Source: Spirochaetales bacterium (GTDB taxonomy: Bacteria; Spirochaetota; Spirochaetia; DTKZ01). Taken from it: DNA of 5,934 nt. The notes under the pieces are model-generated. The model was not told where the DNA came from. It made no database searches and worked only from the letters and a program-made list of their open reading frames with translations. Position numbers and translations under genes: made by a program. The stretch lies in NCBI GenBank assembly GCA_031280945.1, contig JAITGB010000271.1, positions 1-5,934 of the forward strand, in the 5' to 3' direction. Below, piece by piece: positions 1 to 4,951 of this stretch. Every line of letters starts with the position of its first letter. The stretch's first letter is position 1.

Positions 1-132
1 CACGGAGGACGGAGGGGTTTCGGCGCGGGCGGGGGTTTTGGTTCGTCCTACAGGAGTTTTGGCGGCGGAGGAGGTTTTCGCGGTTTCGGCGGAGGCGGCT
101 TTGGCGGAGGCGGGGCTTCACGGGGGTTTTAG
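1..132 (+). CDS. Glycine-rich C-terminal tail of a protein (partial, 5' end outside window)
   Basis: Frame 1 is open from the first base to a TAG at 130-132, giving 43 residues made almost only of Gly, Phe, Arg and Ser and ending GGFGGGGASRGF. The start and all folded domains lie outside the window. Tails of this kind (Gly-rich blocks with Phe and a final small Ser/Arg/Phe end) are typical of bacterial TPM-domain (YgcG-type) membrane-anchored proteins, where the tail follows the domain and a transmembrane helix. That family assignment is inference from the tail alone; a Gly-rich RNA-binding or surface protein is also possible. The strong codon bias to GGN and the clean stop support a real coding end. 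It is followed by 26 bp and then by the promoter of the next gene, so the two are probably separate transcription units. Confidence 0.6.
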   Translation, partial: HGGRRGFGAGGGFGSSYRSFGGGGGFRGFGGGGFGGGGASRGF

Positions 133-158
133 GCGGGAGTGGGAATCCGTAGCGCCTC

Positions 159-187
159 TTGACAATGTGGCAGGCTGTTACTATTAT
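159..187 (+). promoter_or_regulatory. Sigma-70-type promoter overlapping a possible TTG start
   Basis: TTGACA at 159-164 is a perfect -35 box. It is followed by a 17-bp spacer and TATTAT at 182-187, a 5-of-6 match to the -10 box. Transcription would start on a purine at about 194-196. The ATG of the next gene is at 199, so the mRNA would have a 5' leader of only about 3-5 nt. The TTG at 187-189 that could extend the gene lies in and just after the -10 box and would not be transcribed from here. Confidence 0.7.
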
Positions 188-198
188 TGAAACAGACC

Positions 199-1386
199 AT
201 GTTCGCGCATACTGTCCCCCATCATGAAATTCCAGCCGCAGCGGACACATCATCACGCACCGAGAGCTTCGCAGTACCCCGCGCACGGAAAAAAATCATC
301 GACATCATACGTTCCCGGCGGGACGCGATTCTCGAAGCGGGCAAAAGCTGCGGCTTTTTTATCGGCATGGCTCTCTCCGCCCTCCAGGGAGCCGAAGCAA
401 AAGCCCTCCTCCTCGCCCCTTCCCCCAGCCTTGCGCGGGATATACGGAATTCCACAGGCGGAGGCGAAATGCCCGCGCCCGGCGAAAAAACATACTCAGG
501 CCAAAAGTCCGAAAACGCGAACAGCCTTTTTGTGGAAACTCCCCAAAAAATTATAGACCACATACGCAGAAGAAGCGCCCTCCTCTCGCAAGTCGAGCGC
601 GTACTCATCGCCTGCCCCTCCGAAGAAGAGTGCAGAGACTTCTTCGCCGACCTGCAGTTTATTTACTCACGAACAGGCTTCTGTCCCCACACCCTCGTCT
701 TCTGCGAAACCCTGGGCGCGGACCTGCGTGAACTAAAAAAGTTTTTGCAAAGGCCCAGAATCATACGCGAAAAAAAACTCAAGAACTTTCATAGCCCGCC
801 CCGAAATGATTATGAAAATTCCGGCGGGAGGCTTATATTTACAGATGAACAGGAGATAAACAGTTTACACATGGAACACTACGAAATACCCGGCGGGCGG
901 GCCGCCCTTGAAAATTTTATAAAGGAGAAGTCCCGCGCAATGCGGGAAAACAACATAGCCGCGCTCCGGGAATACAAAAAAATTCTCTCAAAGAGCATCT
1001 CTCTCTTCGACAGGGGAAACCTCGCGGCCTACCTCATTAAACTCCTCTGGGAAAAAAACAAAACCCCGGCAGGAGAAGCCCGCAGGGAACGCCCCGCGCT
1101 TGCCCGCGCGGGCAGCAAACTCCTGTTCTTCGGCCTGGGCAAAAACCGCAAAGTCTTTCCCAAAGACATAACAGCCTTTATCCTCTCCCGCCTTCCCGGC
1201 ATGGAAAGAGACGACATAGGCGGCATCCGCGTTCTGGAAAGCTACTCCTTCGTTGAAATAACCGAAAGCAGGGCCGAAGGCGTCATCAGCGCCTTAAACG
1301 GCTGCGAGTTCAGGGGAAAAAGCCTCACGGTAAACTACGCGAAAAAAAAGGATTCCCGGATTTCCCCGGAAGAAGACACCGTATAG
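199..1386 (+). CDS. Degenerate DEAD-box protein with C-terminal DbpA-type RNA-binding domain
   Basis: This 395-residue protein (399 if counted from the TTG at 187; numbering below uses 399) follows the plan of a DEAD-box RNA helicase. Residues 45-190 track RecA domain 1: RRDAIL-EAGKS (45-54) stands for the P-loop, PSPSLA (78-83) for motif Ia PTRELA, TPQKIIDHIRR (118-128) for motif Ib, VLIACPS (139-145) for the DEAD strand, and TLVFCETL (169-176) for motif III SAT. The P-loop lacks about four residues, the DEAD acids are gone, and motifs IV, Va and VI (HRIGRTGR) are absent, leaving about 60-100 residues where RecA domain 2 should be. Residues 255-290 (ending NLAAYLIKLL) match the helical linker of DeaD/CshA-type helicases. 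Residues 310-385 match the DbpA RNA-binding RRM (DIGGIRV, SYSFVEI, FRGKSLTVN). It probably binds RNA but cannot hydrolyse ATP. The reading frame is intact, which argues against a pseudogene. ATG at 199 is preferred because of the promoter; no Shine-Dalgarno is visible. Confidence 0.82.
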   Translation: MFAHTVPHHEIPAAADTSSRTESFAVPRARKKIIDIIRSRRDAILEAGKSCGFFIGMALSALQGAEAKALLLAPSPSLARDIRNSTGGGEMPAPGEKTYSGQKSENANSLFVETPQKIIDHIRRRSALLSQVERVLIACPSEEECRDFFADLQFIYSRTGFCPHTLVFCETLGADLRELKKFLQRPRIIREKKLKNFHSPPRNDYENSGGRLIFTDEQEINSLHMEHYEIPGGRAALENFIKEKSRAMRENNIAALREYKKILSKSISLFDRGNLAAYLIKLLWEKNKTPAGEARRERPALARAGSKLLFFGLGKNRKVFPKDITAFILSRLPGMERDDIGGIRVLESYSFVEITESRAEGVISALNGCEFRGKSLTVNYAKKKDSRISPEEDTV

Positions 1387-1494
1387 AGCGGGGCCTGCGC
1401 ATATAACTTTTTGGGGCGCATTTTCTTTCGCAAAATCAGGCTGCGTGCGTCATACCAAATCCCTTCCCCGCCGGAAATCTTTTTCCCGAAAACC

Positions 1495-2448
1495 TCAGCG
1501 TACAATCCACGCAAGAAGCCGGAGAACAAGATAAGCGTTCCCCAAAAACCCCGCAGCGAAAAGGGCAAGAGCGGCAACCTCACACCGGACAGCCCTCTTT
1601 TCGCAAAGGCCCGCCCGCAATGGGTCAGAGGTAATGTGTTCAGGAGAAGCCCCAAACCCGCCGGGCGGAAGGCGGAGAATATCCCTTTCCGCGCGGAGAA
1701 CCCTCCCTTTTTTCCACAGACGGCGGTAGAGGACAAAAAAAGCCAGTCCCGGCGGCAGTACGGGAATAAACGGAACAAAGGAAATTCCCAGAGACAGGAT
1801 TGCCGGAATACGCTCCACGGGACTGTGCAAAAAAACATAGGCCAAAATCATACCGGAGAGAAAACCCGCCGCAAGACAGGCGGGAGTAAAAAGGTTCCAG
1901 TATTCGTTACGCTGCCGCCCGTGGAGTACCGCCCTCCTCAAAAGAGAGGAACTGTCTCCGTCGTAGAAAATTATAAGAAGTTCGCTGCCTTTGCCGGCGC
2001 GGAAACGGCCTTTTCTTCCTTCGATGTGGAGGTTTCCCGCAATCATAACCTGAGTGCCTTCCGGCAGAGACCTCACCTTTTCCCAGGGAATCACCTGAAT
2101 CGCCTCCCCCGCGGGGGCTTCGCTCTGGTCCGTGCGCGAAGGCAGAAGAAAAACCTTCTGCCCCTTCATATCCGCGGAGAGCGCAATATTGCTGTTTCTC
2201 AGCCAAATGATTTCATCGTCCTGAAAGGCTTCAAGCGCGCCCAGAAAATACCAATGGCATGAGGCTTCTTTTTCCCCGGAGCGGGCGTGAACTTCCCTGT
2301 AGGTAATTTCCGGGTAGCGGGAAGCCTCCGCAGCCAAAACGCGGAAGCCCCTCCATCTCGCGCGGACAAAAAACGCGCCCAGGGCAGGAACCACGAGGTA
2401 GACCACAGAGGCGAGAACGCCGAGCCATACAAAAACAGCTATACTCAA
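1495..2448 (-). CDS. Multi-pass membrane protein of unknown function
   Basis: I do not recognise a named family. A start at TTG 2448 gives 317 residues; AAGAGG at 2462-2457 sits 8 nt upstream of it, whereas the TTG at 2454 is only 2 nt from the same site. From the longer start, one hydrophobic segment lies at about 4-29, followed by a positive cluster (RARWRGFR). A polar domain of about 155 residues comes next, with strand-like patches such as VFLLPSR, GTQVMIAGNLHIEG and LLIIFYDGD. Two close hydrophobic segments lie at about 188-210 and 215-244, and a last one at about 291-317 reaches the C-terminus. The strand-rich middle between membrane anchors loosely recalls GIDE- or OB-like membrane proteins, but that is speculative. 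The gene is divergent from the MBL hydrolase with a gap of about 55 bp and convergent with the DEAD-box derivative. Confidence 0.8.
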   Translation of the reverse strand: MSIAVFVWLGVLASVVYLVVPALGAFFVRARWRGFRVLAAEASRYPEITYREVHARSGEKEASCHWYFLGALEAFQDDEIIWLRNSNIALSADMKGQKVFLLPSRTDQSEAPAGEAIQVIPWEKVRSLPEGTQVMIAGNLHIEGRKGRFRAGKGSELLIIFYDGDSSSLLRRAVLHGRQRNEYWNLFTPACLAAGFLSGMILAYVFLHSPVERIPAILSLGISFVPFIPVLPPGLAFFVLYRRLWKKGRVLRAERDILRLPPGGFGASPEHITSDPLRAGLCEKRAVRCEVAALALFAAGFLGNAYLVLRLLAWIVR

Positions 2449-2456
2449 ACGCAAAA

Positions 2457-2462
2457 CCTCTT
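2457..2462 (-). promoter_or_regulatory. Ribosome binding site deciding a TTG start
   Basis: On the minus strand AAGAGG (2462-2457) precedes TTG at 2448 by 8 nt, an optimal spacing, and TTG at 2454 by only 2 nt. This favours the shorter membrane protein by two residues. No ATG occurs nearby in frame. Confidence 0.55.
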
Positions 2463-2507
2463 AAAAAATTTGCCGTTCACAGGAAAAAGCCGTACCCTAA
2501 TAGTATC

Positions 2508-3212
2508 ATGATTGAAAGATTAATTGTAGGCATGCTATATACCAACTCGTACATTTACTTTAGCGGAAAAAAAGAATGTTACCTTGTTGACCCGGGCGGG
2601 GACGCGGAAAACATTATCAAGCGGCTTGTCTCTCTTAATCTTACGCCCCGCATCATGATTTTTACCCACGGACATCTTGACCATTCGGGCGCGGCCCAGG
2701 AAATACGGGAACACTATATGGCGGAGGGCTGTACCATCTTTTCGGCGGTTCACAGATTGGACGCCGCCTACTTCGGCAAGCGCGCCCCGGAAACGCACAA
2801 AAACAGTTTCGCCGGGCTGGGCGCGGAGGGCACGGCTCTCTTTGAGGAATTGTACCGGGGTGTTCCCGAAGCGGACGTCCTGCTCAAAGAGGGAGATTCT
2901 ATCCTTGATTCAGACCTAAGGGTTATCCATACGCCGGGCCACACAAAGGGCAGCGTGTGCCTGTACAGTGAAAGCAGGGGCATTCTCTTGACCGGAGATA
3001 CTCTTTTCTGCGAGGGCATAGGACGCAGCGACCTTCCGGGCGGAGATGCGAGGGCCCTAAAATCGAGTATTCAGAAAAAGCTCTACGTTCTTCCTCCCGA
3101 GACGCGGGTTTTTCCGGGGCACGGGCCGCAGTCAACCCTTGAACGGGAGATGCGCCACAATCCCTATGTGCGCCTGGAGACAAAGACTTCGCGGCGCGCG
3201 GTTACAGTGTAG
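2508..3212 (+). CDS. MBL-fold metallo-hydrolase, glyoxalase II / YcbL-like
   Basis: This 234-residue cytoplasmic protein has the full metal-ligand set of the metallo-beta-lactamase fold. THGHLDH at 53-59 supplies H54, H56, D58 and H59; TPGHTKG gives H145; TGDTLF gives the bridging D164; and PGHGP near the end gives H205. This pattern is that of the hydroxyacylglutathione hydrolase (glyoxalase II) branch, which splits thioesters with two metal ions. The length is close to YcbL-type proteins (about 215) and shorter than classical GloB (about 250), which has an added C-terminal glutathione-binding part not seen here. Residues 84-125 form an extra helical stretch between the ligands. The substrate cannot be read from sequence; a thioester or related metabolite is likely. 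The N-terminus IERLIVGMLYTNSY matches the family, which supports the ATG at 2508 although no good Shine-Dalgarno precedes it (the nearest, AGGAAA at 2481, is 21 nt away). Confidence 0.93.
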   Translation: MIERLIVGMLYTNSYIYFSGKKECYLVDPGGDAENIIKRLVSLNLTPRIMIFTHGHLDHSGAAQEIREHYMAEGCTIFSAVHRLDAAYFGKRAPETHKNSFAGLGAEGTALFEELYRGVPEADVLLKEGDSILDSDLRVIHTPGHTKGSVCLYSESRGILLTGDTLFCEGIGRSDLPGGDARALKSSIQKKLYVLPPETRVFPGHGPQSTLEREMRHNPYVRLETKTSRRAVTV

Positions 3213-3264
3213 CGCGTAGGCCCGCACCGTCCTTGAATCTTAAGGTTATTACGTAAAGTAAATC

Positions 3265-3657
3265 TTAAATCAGCAAATTGACAAGAGCCCCGTTTTCTGA
3301 AATTCCCGCGCCCAGTACGGCCGCGAAAGGTGTGGCGGAGGCTTTCTGTACGTCTTCGTGCAGGCTTTCTTTGAGGTCTTCGATGAGGCGTTCCAGGCCG
3401 CTCGTGGAAAGACCGTCGGTGGAGACTTTGGGTTTTTCGCCGCGCAGGAGCGAGAGGCGGTCAAGGAGGCGGTCGAGGATGCGTAGTTTTGTGATGCTGT
3501 AGCCTGACTTTTCGCCGGCGGAAGGAACGCCCGATATGTGTTCAAAACGTATAGGGTAGGGTTCGGAGGACGGCAAGAGGACGCGGCCCGATGCGGAGCG
3601 AATCCGAATCAGGTCTGCAAGCGGCATTGTTCCTGGTACGGGTACAGGTTCAATCAC
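3265..3657 (-). CDS. Conserved-looking hypothetical protein, 130 aa
   Basis: I do not recognise this protein. It starts at GTG 3657, strongly supported by GGAGGA (3670-3665) 8 nt upstream. The 130 residues have no signal peptide or membrane segment. The N-terminal half (1-45) is rich in Pro, Arg and short strand-like patches (LIRIRSASGRVLLP). Residues 53-72 (YSITKLRILDRLLDRLSLLR) and 86-106 (SGLERLIEDLKESLHEDVQ) are two strongly amphipathic, charged helices, and the end (FAAVLGAGISENGALVNLLI) is Gly/Ala/Leu-rich. The helices could mediate self-association, which is inference. It is convergent with the MBL gene and lies in the same direction as dksA, 284 bp downstream. The inverted-repeat unit in that gap probably separates the two or affects readthrough. 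The excellent ribosome binding site and even codon use support a real gene. Confidence 0.72.
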   Translation of the reverse strand: MIEPVPVPGTMPLADLIRIRSASGRVLLPSSEPYPIRFEHISGVPSAGEKSGYSITKLRILDRLLDRLSLLRGEKPKVSTDGLSTSGLERLIEDLKESLHEDVQKASATPFAAVLGAGISENGALVNLLI

Positions 3658-3664
3658 AGGTAGT

Positions 3665-3670
3665 TCCTCC
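3665..3670 (-). promoter_or_regulatory. Strong ribosome binding site for the GTG start at 3657
   Basis: GGAGGA on the minus strand lies 8 nt before GTG at 3657. It fixes this start despite the non-ATG codon and is the strongest Shine-Dalgarno in the window. Confidence 0.75.
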
Positions 3671-3730
3671 GCTTTATGTATCGGACGGAGGAAGGGCTCG
3701 TATTAAGATTTTTTTGCGCGAGTACAGCGG

Positions 3731-3896
3731 CACTGTCAACAACTTAAGAAAGTGGGCGCATTTTTTACGGCCACAGGCCGTAAAAAACCGGGCTATCCGC
3801 TCCAATTCCTCGTCCGTTGTCCTGCGGGATTTCCGCTTCTATCCCTTGCGCAATAAGAAAATATACCGCTCATCTCCTGTTAAGTTGTTGACAGTG
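3731..3896. mobile_element. MITE-like unit with perfect 17-bp terminal inverted repeats
   Basis: The left arm CACTGTCAACAACTTAA (3731-3747) is repeated as an exact reverse complement at 3880-3896, enclosing 132 bp. A further partial match (AGC at 3726-3728 against GCT at 3899-3901) may extend the arms. The interior has a 12-bp hairpin near the left end and no convincing gene. The unit fills most of the 284-bp gap between dksA and the 130-aa gene. Small size, terminal inverted repeats, no coding capacity and an intergenic site are the marks of a miniature inverted-repeat element. No target-site duplication is visible, so transposition is inferred only. An RNA cruciform or protein-bound looped regulatory site is the alternative. 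Confidence 0.5.
3761..3787. repeat. Perfect 12-bp hairpin, T-tract outside on the 5' side
   Basis: TTTTTTACGGCC (3761-3772), loop ACA, GGCCGTAAAAAA (3776-3787). Both strands read U-tract, GC stem, A-tract, which is the reverse of an intrinsic terminator (A-tract, stem, U-tract). It is therefore a stable hairpin or cruciform but not a standard terminator in either direction. It lies inside the inverted-repeat unit, 13 bp from the left arm. Confidence 0.75.
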
Positions 3897-3941
3897 GAGC
3901 TTGCCCCCCATTGATTTTCTTACAGTGTTGACACGGAGGGC

Positions 3942-4298
3942 CTACCGGTTCCGGCGCTCGTCCGCGGTCTTGCAGTTTATGCACATGAGGGCATAGGGCA
4001 TTGCCGTAAGCCTTTCTACGGGGATTTTTTTGTTGCACTTGACGCACAGGCCGTAGCGGTCGTTCTCGATGCGGGACAGGGCGGCGTCTATGGCGCGAAG
4101 GCGTTTTATTTCCTGCGTACCCAGGGCCTCAAGGGTTTTGCGGTCTATATCTTCGGCGGCAATATCAACGAGGTCCTTGGGGTCCATGTCTTCCATGATT
4201 TCGCGGAACTCGGAGCTCTCCGCGAGCAGTTTATCGATAATTTCTTTTTTGAGCTTTTCGAGAGATTCTCTCATGCTGTGGAGAAACTCTTTATCCAT
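3942..4298 (-). CDS. dksA: DksA/TraR-family zinc-finger RNA polymerase-binding regulator
   Basis: This 118-residue protein matches the DksA/TraR family, which enters the RNA polymerase secondary channel and, with ppGpp, alters initiation at stringent-response promoters. The N-terminal helix (5-37) and the helix from about 48 to 80 form the coiled coil. The tip carries DLVDIA (42-47), fitting the DxxDxA motif that E. coli DksA needs for activity. A four-cysteine zinc finger follows: C85-x2-C88, then 17 residues, then C106-x2-C109, with the usual YGLCVKC and ALMCINC context. The protein is shorter than E. coli DksA (151), mostly at the N-terminus, but longer than TraR (about 73). AAGGAG at 4312-4307, 8 nt before the ATG, supports the start. 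It is divergently arranged with the gene at 4430, and its 3' side faces the inverted-repeat unit. Confidence 0.93.
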   Translation of the reverse strand: MDKEFLHSMRESLEKLKKEIIDKLLAESSEFREIMEDMDPKDLVDIAAEDIDRKTLEALGTQEIKRLRAIDAALSRIENDRYGLCVKCNKKIPVERLTAMPYALMCINCKTADERRNR

Positions 4299-4306
4299 GC
4301 CTCTTA

Positions 4307-4312
4307 CTCCTT
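4307..4312 (-). promoter_or_regulatory. Ribosome binding site of dksA
   Basis: AAGGAG on the minus strand lies 8 nt before the ATG at 4298, a near-ideal site consistent with strong translation of the regulator. Confidence 0.7.
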
Positions 4313-4350
4313 GTGGGTCGTACTTCAGTCATTCAGGTTCAGGAATCTGC

Positions 4351-4380
4351 AATAAATCGGTAAAAAAGTCAAGTGGTCAA
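4351..4380 (-). promoter_or_regulatory. Candidate promoter of dksA
   Basis: On the minus strand TTGACC (4380-4375, 5 of 6 matches) is followed by an 18-bp spacer and TTTATT (4356-4351, 4 of 6). Transcription would begin near 4344, leaving a leader of about 45 nt with the ribosome binding site inside. A second -35-like TTGACT at 4372-4367 has no good -10 partner. The assignment is moderate to weak. Confidence 0.35.
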
Positions 4381-4395
4381 AATGCAGTGTCGATA

Positions 4396-4405
4396 CTCTT
4401 AAGAG
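4396..4405. repeat. 10-bp perfect palindrome CTCTTAAGAG in the dksA divergent region
   Basis: CTCTTAAGAG is its own reverse complement. It lies 25 bp before the gene at 4430, directly after a GATACT that could be a weak -10 box with no clear -35. It could be a small operator in the 131-bp region shared by the two divergent genes, but one 10-bp palindrome can also occur by chance. Confidence 0.3.
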
Positions 4406-4429
4406 AGGACACGGCAGGTAAAAATAGGT

Positions 4430-4951
4430 ATGGCGACAAAGATTCATTACGAGGACAATATTTTCTACGCGGAAAGCCTCCTGAAAACAGTCAAAAACGG
4501 GCTTCTTCTGGAAATAGACCCTGAGTATTTTCGGGACAGGCTCAAAGAGGATATTCTCTTCGCGGGGAGCATCCTTGACTGTATGTATTCTTCCCTCAAA
4601 TCCAATTCGCGGCTTATCAAGAAAAACGACTACTTTCGCGGTCTCCTCAGGGCAAAACGGAACCTCGCTGCTCTTTTGGACGATATTATTGCGAACAAAT
4701 TTACCTGCCTGCTTCCAGGGCCTGAGGGCGGCGAAGGCCGAGGAGAGCTTTCCGAGATTCGGGTGAGCCTGAGAGCGAATCCCTCCGCTGTTTTTGAGGA
4801 CTTTGCCCGGCTTCGGGCGGCTCAGAAAAACGACTGTGAGGAAATCAGGGCGCTTGTGGAAAACTATCACGAAGAGAGGGGAAACGAATCCGACGTCATC
4901 TCCAGTGATGAGTTTATGCTCCTCCTTACCCCCCAGGAAACGTCTCCCTAA
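4430..4951 (+). CDS. Hypothetical helical protein, 173 aa
   Basis: I do not recognise a family. The 173 residues have no signal peptide or transmembrane segment and look almost wholly alpha-helical. Residues 8-25, 33-58 and 63-90 are charged amphipathic helices (for example DYFRGLLRAKRNLAALLDDI). A Gly/Pro-rich break at 96-105 (GPEGGEGRG) is followed by a second helical block (110-150: VFEDFARLRAAQKNDCEEIRAL). This suggests two helical bundles joined by a flexible linker, possibly an adaptor or structural protein; that is inference. ATG at 4430 is preceded only by AGG at 4416-4418, 11 nt away, so translation may be modest. The gene is divergent from dksA and its last 26 bp overlap the 3' end of the HAD gene on the other strand. 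Codon choice with G/C at third positions resembles the neighbours and supports coding. Confidence 0.75.
   Translation: MATKIHYEDNIFYAESLLKTVKNGLLLEIDPEYFRDRLKEDILFAGSILDCMYSSLKSNSRLIKKNDYFRGLLRAKRNLAALLDDIIANKFTCLLPGPEGGEGRGELSEIRVSLRANPSAVFEDFARLRAAQKNDCEEIRALVENYHEERGNESDVISSDEFMLLLTPQETSP

Noticed and set aside
1396..1428. Possible terminator TGCGC...GCGCA followed by TTTTCTTTC after the DEAD-box derivative
   Set aside because: The stem has only 5 bp with a 15-nt loop and the T run is interrupted, so it is too weak to call.
1335..1838. Long minus-strand frame overlapping the end of the DEAD-box derivative and the membrane protein gene
   Set aside because: It runs in another frame through two better supported genes, has no ribosome binding site and its translation is low in complexity and Phe/Arg rich, as expected of a shadow frame.
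1411..2262. 283-codon plus-strand frame opposite the membrane protein gene
   Set aside because: Its translation is rich in Lys, Arg, Pro and Asn with no domain pattern. The minus-strand frame has coherent membrane segments and a good ribosome binding site.
3236..3268. Direct repeat AATCTTAA (3236-3243 and 3261-3268) between the convergent genes
   Set aside because: It is an 8-bp AT-rich repeat in a short AT-rich gap, overlaps a stop codon and is expected by chance.
3734..3739. TTGACA on the minus strand as -35 box for the 130-aa gene
   Set aside because: At spacings of 16-19 bp the downstream sequence is only an A-tract with no TATAAT-like hexamer, so no complete promoter can be called.
3799..3879. 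26-codon minus-strand frame inside the inverted-repeat unit, preceded by AGGAG
   Set aside because: AGGAG touches the ATG with no spacing, so it cannot act as a normal Shine-Dalgarno, and the peptide has no recognisable feature.
3591..3914. 107-codon plus-strand frame through the inverted-repeat unit
   Set aside because: It begins inside the opposite-strand 130-aa gene, runs through the repeat and hairpin, and lacks a ribosome binding site. It is best explained as open frame through repeat DNA.
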